A stretch of DNA of 47,431 nucleotides from Prolixibacteraceae bacterium (GTDB taxonomy: Bacteria > Bacteroidota > Bacteroidia > Bacteroidales > Prolixibacteraceae). The translations under genes were made by a program, and so were the position numbers. Position 1 is the first letter of the stretch. The number at the start of each line of letters is the position of its first letter. This document shows, one piece after another, positions 33,778-42,222 of the stretch. The stretch lies in NCBI GenBank assembly GCA_019459485.1, contig JAIBEZ010000018.1, positions 1-47,431 on the forward strand. The letters run 5' to 3'. The notes under the pieces are model-generated. The model saw only the letters and a list, made by a program, of their open reading frames with translations, was not told the origin of the DNA and did not search any database.

Positions 33778-34293
33778 ATGATCGTACCTATTATACTATA
33801 TGGCTCATCCATACTCCGCAAACATTCGTTCGAGGTAACAGGAGATGATAATCCCGTAAAATTGGCTGAAGATTTATTTGATACCCTCAAAAAGGCCGCG
33901 GGTATTGGTTTGGCCGCACCACAGGCTGGAATATTGAAAAGAGCCTTTGTAATAGATACCTCGCCTTTTTCAGATGATGATAATTTGGTTCCGAAATACG
34001 AACAAGCTTTTATAAACCCTGAAATAATTGGACTAAGCGCTAATAAAACTTACTATGAAGAAGGTTGCCTTAGTATTCCGGGAATATTTGAAGAAGTTTT
34101 TCGCCCAAAAAAAATCACTGTCAGGTATTTCGATATAAACTTTAATCTTATTGAAGAAGATCTTGATGGGTTGAAAGCCCGCATTTTTCAACATGAATAC
34201 GATCATTTGGAAGGTATTCTTTTCATCGATAAACTAAGCCCTTTGAAAAGGAAAATGCTGGCAGGTAGATTAAATAAAGTTATGAATTCATAA
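33778..34293 (+). CDS. def: peptide deformylase
   Basis: 171 residues with the three deformylase motifs: GIGLAAPQAG, EEGCLSIPG (metal Cys) and HEYDHLEG (HEXXH, both His metal ligands). It removes the formyl group from nascent proteins with Fe2+ at the active site. It starts 3 nt after the radical SAM gene and is embedded in an iron-sulfur operon, not next to fmt or the other usual partners. It may be a second def copy specialised for this locus or the sole housekeeping one. Confidence 0.93.
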   Translation: MIVPIILYGSSILRKHSFEVTGDDNPVKLAEDLFDTLKKAAGIGLAAPQAGILKRAFVIDTSPFSDDDNLVPKYEQAFINPEIIGLSANKTYYEEGCLSIPGIFEEVFRPKKITVRYFDINFNLIEEDLDGLKARIFQHEYDHLEGILFIDKLSPLKRKMLAGRLNKVMNS

Positions 34294-34301
34294 AACCAAC
34301 C

Positions 34302-35126
34302 ATGGAAAAGAAACTCCCAATTGAAAAAACAGTAATGTCCGGCATTAAAAACATGATCATGATTGTATCGGGCAAAGGTGGGGTGGGGAAATCGACAGTT
34401 GCAGCAGGAATAGCTATGTCGCTGGCAGAAGAAGGTTATTCTGTCGGTTTGCTTGATGCTGATATTTTTGGTCCTTCAGTGCCAACTTTAATGAACCTGC
34501 ACGATGTGGAACGTCCGTTTTTGGTAGAAAAAGACGGAAAGCAAGTTATGGAACCTTATGTGCGTTTCGGGATCAAAGTGATGTCCATCGGATTCTTTTT
34601 CAACCCTGAACAGGCTGTTATCTGGCGGGGACCAATGGTATCAAATGTGCTGAAACAACTCATCACTGAAACGAACTGGGGAGAGTTGGATTATTTGATT
34701 ATTGATACTCCACCCGGAACAGGAGATATTCACATCACACTCCTTCAGCAGTTTTGCATAACCGGGGCGGTGGTGGTTACCACGCCGCAATTGGTTGCTA
34801 TTGCCGATGTTCAGAGAGCAATCAGCATGTTGCACGATCAAACGATTGGGGTTCCGGTATTGGGAATAGTTGAAAATATGGCATGGTTTAGTCCATCCAA
34901 ACATCCTGATGAAAAATATTTTTTATTTGGACAAGGAGGAGGGGAGTTGTTGTCGAAAACTTTCAACGTTCCATTAATTGCGCAAATTCCAATGAATGAA
35001 AACATTTGTGCAAGCTGCGACGGGGGAAAACTCAATGAACTGTTTAATGACAGCGAAATCAGAGCAGGATTTGACAGTTTAACCGATCGTTTACTCAGTT
35101 TAACTGAAACAATAACAGAATGTTAG
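34302..35126 (+). CDS. Mrp/ApbC-family Fe-S carrier ATPase
   Basis: 274 residues. Walker A SGKGGVGKST, switch DADIFGPSVPT, WRGPMVSNVLKQL and DTPPGTGDIHIT are Mrp/NBP35 hallmarks. The usual CPxC-type bridge is not evident; a CASC pair is present near the end (ENICASCDGGK). Such proteins hold and transfer [4Fe-4S] clusters between ATP-dependent dimer states. It lacks the ferredoxin insert of the two upstream MinD-type proteins, so the cluster encodes three distinct ATPases of this clan. It is directly abutted by the next gene. Confidence 0.92.
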   Translation: MEKKLPIEKTVMSGIKNMIMIVSGKGGVGKSTVAAGIAMSLAEEGYSVGLLDADIFGPSVPTLMNLHDVERPFLVEKDGKQVMEPYVRFGIKVMSIGFFFNPEQAVIWRGPMVSNVLKQLITETNWGELDYLIIDTPPGTGDIHITLLQQFCITGAVVVTTPQLVAIADVQRAISMLHDQTIGVPVLGIVENMAWFSPSKHPDEKYFLFGQGGGELLSKTFNVPLIAQIPMNENICASCDGGKLNELFNDSEIRAGFDSLTDRLLSLTETITEC

Positions 35127-35576
35127 ATGGATAAGATTACAAAACAAGAGGCGAAAGATAAAGCAGTAGCTTTATTTGACGAAGGTTATGCCTGTTCTCA
35201 ATCGGTTTTACTGACTTTTGCCAGTCAGTTTGATCTTGATGAAAAAACTGCAAAACTCATTTCTTCAACCTTTGGTGGAGGTATGGGACGCTTGCGTGAA
35301 AAATGTGGCGCTGTAACTGGCGGATTCATGGTTCTGGGTCTTAAATTTGGCAATGAAAACCCAAAGGATATGGAAACAAAATTAGCAGCTTACCGGAAAG
35401 TGAGGAATTTAAATCATCTGGTAGAAGAAATTCATGGTACCAGTAGTTGTGGCGGGATACTTAAAAAAATTGCCACTGAGGCTGACGTTGCCGAGCGAAA
35501 GCATCATAAAATCATTTGCAGAAGAGTAGTTGGCAACGTAACGGAACAATTGTATGACTTGATAAATACCAAATAA
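35127..35576 (+). CDS. C_GCAxxG_C_C family protein
   Basis: 149 residues with the pattern that names the family: C23 (YACSQSV), C60 in the KCGAVTGG block, C108 (SCGGIL) and a C-terminal cysteine in HKIICRRVVG. It has a FGGGMGRLREKCGAVTGG segment. The four cysteines are candidates for binding a metal or Fe-S cluster. Family members are frequent in anaerobes near redox genes; the function is not known. The start abuts the Mrp stop with no gap, indicating coupling. Confidence 0.88.
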   Translation: MDKITKQEAKDKAVALFDEGYACSQSVLLTFASQFDLDEKTAKLISSTFGGGMGRLREKCGAVTGGFMVLGLKFGNENPKDMETKLAAYRKVRNLNHLVEEIHGTSSCGGILKKIATEADVAERKHHKIICRRVVGNVTEQLYDLINTK

Positions 35577-35582
35577 AAATAA

Positions 35583-36242
35583 ATGAGAATTCATAAAGAA
35601 GGTCGGACGATTGTATTTGGAGTAGTGATTTTCTGTTTGGCCATTATTTTAATAATAGCTTGGTTAACGGCTTTTGATAAATTATCTTCCAAACTAGCCG
35701 GAACGTTTATTGTTTTGGTTACATGCTTTGTTACTTATTTTTTCAGGAATCCGTACCGGCCAATTCAACCTGACCAATCAATAATTTATGCCCCTGCCGA
35801 TGGTCGGATTGTGGATATTGACACTGTTTTCGAAAAAGAATTTCTGATGCAGGACTGCCTGAAAGTTTCCATATTCATGTCGATCTGGAATGTGCATGTG
35901 AACCGATATCCGGTAACTGGTAATATCATTTACACGAAATACCATCCGGGTAATTATTTCATTGCAAGTCACCCCAAATCTTCGGAGCTAAACGAGCATC
36001 AATCAGTGGTAATAGAAACATCCGGAGGTATTTCTATATTGGTTAAACAAATTGCAGGAACTCTTGCGCGCAGGATAATTTGTTATGCAAAAGTGGGTGT
36101 CCAGGCCTTACAAGGCGATGATCTTGGATTTATCCGGTTTGGTTCACGGGTTGATATTTTCATGCCCATAAATACTGAAATACAGGTTAAAATGAATGAA
36201 ACGGTAAAAGGAAACCAAACAATAATTGCCAGATTAAAATAA
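35583..36242 (+). CDS. psd: phosphatidylserine decarboxylase (short form)
   Basis: 219 residues of the short, membrane-associated type. Two N-terminal hydrophobic helices (about 10-50) precede FFRNPYRPI, PADGRIVDID, WNVHVNRYPVTG and RFGSRVDIF. The Gly-Ser in FGSR is the self-cleavage site that forms the pyruvoyl cofactor. It converts phosphatidylserine to phosphatidylethanolamine at the inner membrane. A phospholipid gene in this Fe-S operon is unexpected; the 6-nt gap to the C_GCAxxG gene indicates cotranscription. Confidence 0.92.
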   Translation: MRIHKEGRTIVFGVVIFCLAIILIIAWLTAFDKLSSKLAGTFIVLVTCFVTYFFRNPYRPIQPDQSIIYAPADGRIVDIDTVFEKEFLMQDCLKVSIFMSIWNVHVNRYPVTGNIIYTKYHPGNYFIASHPKSSELNEHQSVVIETSGGISILVKQIAGTLARRIICYAKVGVQALQGDDLGFIRFGSRVDIFMPINTEIQVKMNETVKGNQTIIARLK

Positions 36243-36285
36243 TATTGAAAACTAACTTGAATTATAAAATTAAAAACAAAAAACC

Positions 36286-37641
36286 ATGAAAAGTACAGAT
36301 GTATTGGTTATTGGAGGAAGTGCAGCCGGAATGGTTGCAGCGGTAACCGGAAAAAATTTCTGGAATGAGAAAAGTTTTATCCTAGTGAAAAAGCAAAAAA
36401 ATGTGATGGTTCCCTGCGGAATTCCTTACATTTTTGGCACACTCGACAGCAGCCAGCTCAATATTATGCCCGTTGATAACATGCTGGCAAAAGCCGGAAT
36501 CGAATCGTTGATGAATGAAGTTGTTTCTATTGACAAGGAAGCTAAAATTGCAACCCTGGATGATGGGGAACAAATTAAATACGACAAGCTGGTTATTGCT
36601 ACCGGCTCAAAACCCATAAAACCCAAATGGCTGAAAGGGAATGATTTAGACAATGTGTTTGTGATCCCGAAAAATACGATCTACCTCGATCAAATGAAAG
36701 AGAAAATTCATGGATTAAAGAAAGTCGTGGTTATTGGCGCCGGATTTATTGGTGTCGAATTTTCAGATGAATTGAAAAAGCATGGGCACGAAGTTTTCCT
36801 GGTTGAAAAAGAAAAAGAAATTCTGAGTGCGGCTTTTGATGAAGAAATCGCGTCAAGGATATCCGAAATCCTGAAAAGCAGGGGAGTTAATATTATTACC
36901 GGAAATGGGATCAGCGAAGTGGTCGGGACTACGAAAGTGGAAGGTGTCAGACTTGAGGATGGCGAATTTATTGAAGCTGATGCGGTTATTCTTTCAATGG
37001 GTTATAAACCCAATTCCGAACTGTCCGGAAAATCAGGAATATATGTTGACGAAAGTGGTTTTATTGCTGTTGACGAATACATGCGCACACATGAAAAAGA
37101 TGTATTTGCCATTGGCGATTGTGCACAAAAACGTGATTTTATCACCCGCAAACGGGTTCCAACCATGCTGGCTTCAACCGCTTGTGCTGAAGCACGGGTA
37201 GCAGGGATGAATTTGTTTAACATCCATGTGGTCAAAACTTTTAGCGGTACCATCGGAATCTATTCAACTGCCATTGGCGAATATGCTTTTGGAACGGCAG
37301 GGATTACTGAAAAACGGGCAGCCGAAGAAGATATTTCTGTGACTACCGGATTTTTCGAAGGGGTTGACCATCATCCCGGAAACTTGCCTAAAACGCACAA
37401 ACAGATGGTTAAACTAATTGTGGCCACCTACTCGGGCGTAATTATTGGCGGCGAAGTGATTGGTGGAATAAGTGCCGGTGAATTGACCAATGTCATCGGA
37501 ATTGCGATTCAAAACCGGATGTCAATCAATTCGCTGCTTATCTCGCAGATTGGCACTCATCCCTGTTTAACCGCATCGCCAGCAGCTTATCCGTTAATTA
37601 AAGCTGCCGAAATTATTGCATCTAAACTTCGGAATTTATAA
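36286..37641 (+). CDS. FAD-dependent CoA-disulfide reductase/NADH oxidase-like protein
   Basis: 451 residues. FAD site VIGGSAAGM (about 8-16), redox-active C44 in VMVPCGIPYI, second Rossmann site VVIGAGFIGVE for NAD(P)H, and FAIGDCA. The single active-site cysteine at this position is typical of CoA-disulfide reductases, NADH oxidases and related polysulfide reductases rather than CxxxxC disulfide reductases. A C-terminal dimerisation domain follows. In an operon with metal-sulfide proteins, a sulfur- or polysulfide-reducing role is attractive but inferred. Confidence 0.9.
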   Translation: MKSTDVLVIGGSAAGMVAAVTGKNFWNEKSFILVKKQKNVMVPCGIPYIFGTLDSSQLNIMPVDNMLAKAGIESLMNEVVSIDKEAKIATLDDGEQIKYDKLVIATGSKPIKPKWLKGNDLDNVFVIPKNTIYLDQMKEKIHGLKKVVVIGAGFIGVEFSDELKKHGHEVFLVEKEKEILSAAFDEEIASRISEILKSRGVNIITGNGISEVVGTTKVEGVRLEDGEFIEADAVILSMGYKPNSELSGKSGIYVDESGFIAVDEYMRTHEKDVFAIGDCAQKRDFITRKRVPTMLASTACAEARVAGMNLFNIHVVKTFSGTIGIYSTAIGEYAFGTAGITEKRAAEEDISVTTGFFEGVDHHPGNLPKTHKQMVKLIVATYSGVIIGGEVIGGISAGELTNVIGIAIQNRMSINSLLISQIGTHPCLTASPAAYPLIKAAEIIASKLRNL

Positions 37642-37656
37642 AACAAAACTATAAGT

Positions 37657-38511
37657 ATGCTGGCAGATTACCGTTGTTTCTTTTGTTTCGTTCGTTCGAT
37701 GGAAAAGATGCTCGAAAAGGAGAATTTTGATCCCGACAAAAAGCGTCGTTTTACGTTCGAAATGACCCGTCTTTATCAACAAACTGAAGATGGAACCATC
37801 ATGACCAGCTTTTCGAGGGAACTTTATGCCAGCTTGCGAAGGTATTCCGGTAATCCAGATCCATACAGGGAGATTAAAAAAACGAGCAACGAATTTGTTT
37901 TGGGCTTGTATCCCGAAATGAAAAAACTGGTTCAGGATTCAGTCAATCCTTTTGAAACGGCACTCCGATTGGCCATTTCAGGAAATATTATCGACTACGC
38001 CATCAACGATCAATTCGACCTGAAGGCCACCATCAGTAAAGTTTTGAACTCCGATTTTGCCATCAATCATTCGGAAGCCCTGAGAAAAGCAATCAGTAAA
38101 GCCGAAACGGTTTTGTATCTGGGGGATAACTGCGGTGAAATTGTTTTCGACAAGTTGTTCATTGAAACTCTTGCCCATCCGAACCTGATTTACGCGGTGC
38201 GCGGAGCTCCGGTGATTAACGATGCCACAATGGAAGATGCAGAATTTGTTGGCATGACCAACGTTGCCCGGGTTGTTTCGAACGGATACGATGCGCCTTC
38301 AACTTTGGTTGAACATTGCTCCGAAGAGTTTCTCGAAATTTACAACAAAGCCGATGTGATTATCTCCAAAGGGCAGGGCAATCTGGAAGGATTGTTTGAA
38401 AGCCCGAACCAGCATATTTTCTTTTTACTGATGGTGAAATGTAATGTGGTGGCCGAACGCCTTGGCGTAAAAAAAGATAGTTTTGTGGTAAGACAAAATA
38501 AAGGTAATTAA
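37657..38511 (+). CDS. DUF89/ARMT1-like damage-control phosphatase-like protein
   Basis: 284 residues. An N-terminal Cys pair (YRCFFCFVRSM, C7/C10) precedes the DUF89 core: YLGDNCGEIVFD, VRGAPVINDATMEDA and KGQGNLEGLFE. Family members are metal-dependent phosphatases that remove damaged or side-product phosphometabolites such as sugar phosphates or phosphopantetheine. This bacterial/archaeal AF1104-like type with N-terminal cysteines is often next to MBL-fold and Mrp-type genes. The specific substrate is unknown. It lies 15 nt after the flavoprotein. Confidence 0.85.
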   Translation: MLADYRCFFCFVRSMEKMLEKENFDPDKKRRFTFEMTRLYQQTEDGTIMTSFSRELYASLRRYSGNPDPYREIKKTSNEFVLGLYPEMKKLVQDSVNPFETALRLAISGNIIDYAINDQFDLKATISKVLNSDFAINHSEALRKAISKAETVLYLGDNCGEIVFDKLFIETLAHPNLIYAVRGAPVINDATMEDAEFVGMTNVARVVSNGYDAPSTLVEHCSEEFLEIYNKADVIISKGQGNLEGLFESPNQHIFFLLMVKCNVVAERLGVKKDSFVVRQNKGN

Positions 38512-38512
38512 G

Positions 38513-38932
38513 ATGATTCAAAACACAATGATCCTTCGTCCGCGATACGGAGAGGTTGACCAGATGGGCTATGTTTACCATGCCAATTATGTGAGTTATT
38601 GCCATCAGGCACGCACCGAACTGATGCGAAATCTGGGCATTAACGATCAGGTGCTCGAAGAAAATCAGATCATGATACCCGTTATCAGCATCAACCTGAG
38701 GTATTTGAAAGCCGCCAGATACGATGAATTACTGACCATCCGAACCACACTTCGCGAGATGCCGAAGATTCGCTGTCAGTTCGAATTTGAAATCAGGAAT
38801 GAAACTAATGAAAAAATCTGCACCGCCGTATCCGAGATTGTTTTTGTGGACAGCATTTCCCGAAAACCAATGAGGGTGCCGGAAATTGTTAAAAATGCGA
38901 TGATTGATTATTTCAAACCGGAGGTTTTATGA
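38513..38932 (+). CDS. YbgC-like acyl-CoA thioesterase
   Basis: 139 residues with the 4HBT hot-dog fold. Diagnostic part VDQMGYVYHANYVSYCHQAR holds the catalytic aspartate-equivalent and conserved YHANYV. Strands YDELLTIRTTLREM and KICTAVSEIVFVD follow. It hydrolyses short or aromatic acyl-CoA thioesters. It is separated by only 1 nt from the DUF89 gene and overlaps the MBL gene by 4 nt (ATGA), so it belongs to the same transcription unit. Confidence 0.88.
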   Translation: MIQNTMILRPRYGEVDQMGYVYHANYVSYCHQARTELMRNLGINDQVLEENQIMIPVISINLRYLKAARYDELLTIRTTLREMPKIRCQFEFEIRNETNEKICTAVSEIVFVDSISRKPMRVPEIVKNAMIDYFKPEVL

Positions 38933-39711
38933 AACTGACAGTACTTACAGAAAATATAGCAGGTGGAAAATATTTGGCCGAACATGGCTTGTCGTACCTG
39001 ATTGAACACGAGGATAAAACCATTTTGTTCGATACCGGGCACAGCGATGTTTTTATGCAAAATGCCCGACAAATGGGAATCGAACTGCAAGATGTGGTTG
39101 ATTTGATTGTGTTAAGTCACGGTCATTGGGACCATGGGGATGGTTTGCAATACATCGAAAACAAAACTTTGATTACTCACCCAAATGCTTTTATCAGGCG
39201 AACCCGAAAGAATGGATCGCTCAATATCGGCTTGGCTCTTGATAAAGAAACGCTCGGAAAAAGGTTCAATCTGATCGCTTCAGCAAAGCCATACCAAATT
39301 TCTGAAAGTATTCTATTTCTGGGAGAGATTCCGCGTACCAATAATTTTGAGGCGCAATCCACCAATTTTGCTGATGAAAATGGAGTTGCTGATTTTGTGC
39401 AGGATGATTCGGCTTTGGCAATTGTTCAGGATAAAAGCCTGGTGATTGTTTCAGGATGCGCCCATTCAGGAATTTGCAATATTTGTGAGTATGCCAAAAA
39501 GGTGACAGGTATCTCTAAAATTTCGACGGTAATTGGAGGTTTCCATCTAAAAAACATTGATGAACAAACCCGGCAAACCATTGCATATTTAAAAACCGAG
39601 CAAATCGCAGATATTATTCCGTCGCATTGCACCGAGCTTCCGGCCCTTTCTGCCTTTTATACTGAATTTAAAATTGACCAGCTAAAAACCGGACAAGTTC
39701 TAAGTTTTTGA
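38929..39711 (+). CDS. MBL-fold metallohydrolase
   Basis: 260 residues. Metal motif LSHGHWDHGDGL (HxHxDH, about 63-74), further ligands in SGCAHSGICNI and HC near the end (IPSHCTELPAL). The layout resembles the group annotated as 7,8-dihydropterin-6-methyl-4-(beta-D-ribofuranosyl)aminobenzene-5'-phosphate synthase-like hydrolases, a family name from methanopterin synthesis that need not apply here. It is the last gene of the long run and is closed by a strong terminator. Confidence 0.88.
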   Translation: MKLTVLTENIAGGKYLAEHGLSYLIEHEDKTILFDTGHSDVFMQNARQMGIELQDVVDLIVLSHGHWDHGDGLQYIENKTLITHPNAFIRRTRKNGSLNIGLALDKETLGKRFNLIASAKPYQISESILFLGEIPRTNNFEAQSTNFADENGVADFVQDDSALAIVQDKSLVIVSGCAHSGICNICEYAKKVTGISKISTVIGGFHLKNIDEQTRQTIAYLKTEQIADIIPSHCTELPALSAFYTEFKIDQLKTGQVLSF

Positions 39712-39723
39712 CTACTCATAAAA

Positions 39724-39761
39724 AAAGAGACCGTCTCTTTCTGTTTTGAGACGGTCTCTTT
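39724..39761. terminator. bidirectional terminator between MBL gene and trpB
   Basis: Perfect 14-bp stem AAAGAGACCGTCTC / GAGACGGTCTCTTT with a 10-nt loop and T/A runs on both sides, between converging genes. Confidence 0.93.
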
Positions 39762-39771
39762 CGTAATTTTA

Positions 39772-40986
39772 TCAATCTTTGCGATTTTCCGGAAGTCCGT
39801 ATTTTTCGAGTACAAAGTCAATGTCTTTATCACCACGTCCGCTAAGGTTGATAAGTATTGATTTTTGAGGCTCTTTCTGAGCAAGTTTTAATGCATAAGC
39901 AACAGCATGTGCACTTTCCAATGCAGGGATAATTCCCTCCAACCGGCTCAATTCATAAAAAGCATCAATACATTCTTCGTCTGAAACTACATCGTAATTT
40001 ACTTTTTTCAAATCCTTGAGCATACAATGTTCAGGGCCAACTCCGGGATAGTCCAATCCGCTTGCAACCGAGTAAACAGGCGATGGTTCTCCTTTTTCAT
40101 CTTGCAGAAGATAACACTTAAACCCATGAATTATTCCGGGTGTTCCCTTCGTCATTGTTGCTGCATGTTCTCCAAGATTAAGTGAGTGACCACCAGGCTC
40201 AACACCATACAATTCGCATTCGTCATCTTCGAGAAAAGCGGTAAAAATCCCCATGGCATTGCTACCGCCACCAACGCAGGCCACAACACTGTCAGGCAGT
40301 TCTCCGGTCATTTCAAAGAACTGTTCTTTGGCTTCTATTCCAACTACCCGCTGAAAATCACGAACCATCATTGGAAATGGATGTGGTCCAACCACAGAGC
40401 CAATACAGTAAATTGAGTTAATTGGATCTTCCAGATAAGCTAAAAATGCAGAGTCAACTGCTTCTTTAAGTGTTTTCAACCCATGAGAAACAGGCACAAC
40501 CGTTGCACCCAGGATTTGCATCCGTACAACATTTGGATGTTCTTTGATAATATCAACTTCACCCATGTGGATTTCGCACTCAAGGCCGAAATAAGCAGCA
40601 GCAGTTGCAAGGGCGACTCCATGTTGTCCGGCTCCGGTTTCTGCAATCAGTTTTTTCTTTCCCATGAATTTGGCCAGAAGGGCTTCTCCCATGCAGTGGT
40701 TGAGCTTGTGAGCACCGGTATGGTTCAAATCTTCACGTTTTAGATAGATTCTTGCTCCATATTTATCCGACAGACGGTTGCAATAATAGACAGGAGTTGG
40801 GCGTCCCTGGTAATGTTTACGAATACTTCTAAGTTCTGAAATGAAGTTATGCGACTTACTGATAGCGTAATACGCATCATTAATCTTCTTCATTTCAGCT
40901 TCAAGAACCGGAGGTATAAATGCTCCTCCATACTCATTAAAATATCCTTCTTTGGTAGGGTATTTCTTAAAATAATTTTCCGGCAT
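39772..40986 (-). CDS. trpB: tryptophan synthase beta chain
   Basis: 404 residues. PLP lysine is K94 in [11 protein letters not shown]; substrate site GAGQHG and the phosphate-binding GGGSNAMG follow. The length and motifs fit the TrpB1 form, which makes tryptophan from indole and serine and normally pairs with TrpA. No other trp gene is in the window, so it is separated from the biosynthetic operon or works on salvaged indole. It is convergent with the metal-cluster operon. Confidence 0.95.
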   Translation of the reverse strand: MPENYFKKYPTKEGYFNEYGGAFIPPVLEAEMKKINDAYYAISKSHNFISELRSIRKHYQGRPTPVYYCNRLSDKYGARIYLKREDLNHTGAHKLNHCMGEALLAKFMGKKKLIAETGAGQHGVALATAAAYFGLECEIHMGEVDIIKEHPNVVRMQILGATVVPVSHGLKTLKEAVDSAFLAYLEDPINSIYCIGSVVGPHPFPMMVRDFQRVVGIEAKEQFFEMTGELPDSVVACVGGGSNAMGIFTAFLEDDECELYGVEPGGHSLNLGEHAATMTKGTPGIIHGFKCYLLQDEKGEPSPVYSVASGLDYPGVGPEHCMLKDLKKVNYDVVSDEECIDAFYELSRLEGIIPALESAHAVAYALKLAQKEPQKSILINLSGRGDKDIDFVLEKYGLPENRKD

Positions 40987-41110
40987 ACTGTATCTGTTAA
41001 GTTAATTATGTGTTTTTCTACAAAAAACAAAATTAAAATTTTATCAGTCAATCGTATTATATTCCGGATTTTTTCACGGAAAATAGTACAATTCTTTATT
41101 CACAGGCTTT

Positions 41111-41980
41111 TTACTTATTTCTTGATTTTACAACTTCTGCAAGACACGATTTTATCTCAGGAAAAAGAAACACAAAACCCTCGTTTAACAATCGTTTTGG
41201 AACAACCTGCGGGCTTTGAAGAAGCAATGAAGATGCTTCGCCCAGAGCTAATTTCAGCATAAATTCAGGAACAGTGAAAAAAGCCGGTCTTTTTACTGAT
41301 TGTGCCAAAACCTTTGTAAATGTTTTATTGTCAATATTATCAGGCGCAACCAGATTGTATGTTCCCCGTGCCTGTTCATGTTCAATGCCCCAAATAATTG
41401 CATTTACCACATCGAAAATATGCACAAAAGGGAAGGACTGACTTCCTGATCCAATTTTTCCACCAAGTCCAAGTTTAAACAATGGCAACAAATTTTGAAT
41501 GGTTTTCGCCTCTTTTCCCAAAATCAGTCCAATCCTGAAAATCACCTTCCGAACTTTTGGCGATAAATCAGATGATGCGTTTTCCCAGGCTTGCACAACT
41601 TCACCGACAAAATCGTTTGAAAAAGAAGTGCTTCTTTCGGTATGAACTTTTCCGGGAGAATAGATGCCTATTGCCGAAGCCGATATGAAAATCCGGGGCT
41701 TTTTGTTGTCGGGCAAACCGTTGATGGTTTTGACGATATTTTGAGTGGTTTCAACCCTGCTTTTCACGATTTCCTTTTTGTTGGCCGCATTCCACCTTTG
41801 CAGGATTGGAGCACCTGCAAGGTTTATTACCACCTCCATATCCGAAAGTATTTCAGATAGTTTTTTAACATTGTAAAGCGTACTTCTTTCAATGGAAACT
41901 ATCTTATGATTGGCCGCTTCAAGCTCGCGAATCAAATTTTTTGCGATGTACCCATTGGCTCCGGAAACTGCAATTTTCAT
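41111..41980 (-). CDS. TIGR01777-family epimerase (YfcH/SulA-like)
   Basis: 289 residues with an SDR-type NAD(P) site, VSGANGYIAKNL, and family motifs NLAGAPI, RWNAANKKEIVKSRV and FRIGLILG. The C-terminal DUF1731-like part (VPEFMLKLALGEASSLLL, QVVPKRLLNEGF) is diagnostic of TIGR01777. These are presumed NADP-dependent nucleotide-sugar epimerases, but no substrate is established. It is transcribed in the same direction as trpB with a 124-nt gap. Confidence 0.9.
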   Translation of the reverse strand: MKIAVSGANGYIAKNLIRELEAANHKIVSIERSTLYNVKKLSEILSDMEVVINLAGAPILQRWNAANKKEIVKSRVETTQNIVKTINGLPDNKKPRIFISASAIGIYSPGKVHTERSTSFSNDFVGEVVQAWENASSDLSPKVRKVIFRIGLILGKEAKTIQNLLPLFKLGLGGKIGSGSQSFPFVHIFDVVNAIIWGIEHEQARGTYNLVAPDNIDNKTFTKVLAQSVKRPAFFTVPEFMLKLALGEASSLLLQSPQVVPKRLLNEGFVFLFPEIKSCLAEVVKSRNK

Positions 41981-42122
41981 TTTCTATAAATTTAAGTTCA
42001 TAAGGATGAGTTGCAATATTGTAACACTATATTTCTCATTACTTCTACAGTTTAAAAATACAATCAAGTTGAAATTAAGTTTAACTTTTCCCGTTTAAAA
42101 CTGATGTAAACTCATTTTAGAT

Positions 42123-42130
42123 TAATTTTG
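42123..42130 (+). promoter_or_regulatory. putative promoter -7 box of PBP1 gene
   Basis: TAATTTTG fits TAnnTTTG, 93 nt before GTG 42223. It lies in the 242-nt gap to the divergent epimerase gene. Confidence 0.4.
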
Positions 42131-42222
42131 CCCAACCGAAACCTGCTAAGCCAAACTTATATACTGAATGCTGATTATTTGAATTAAGTTTGTTGTCAGT
42201 CTATCAAATACAAAATTTTCGT

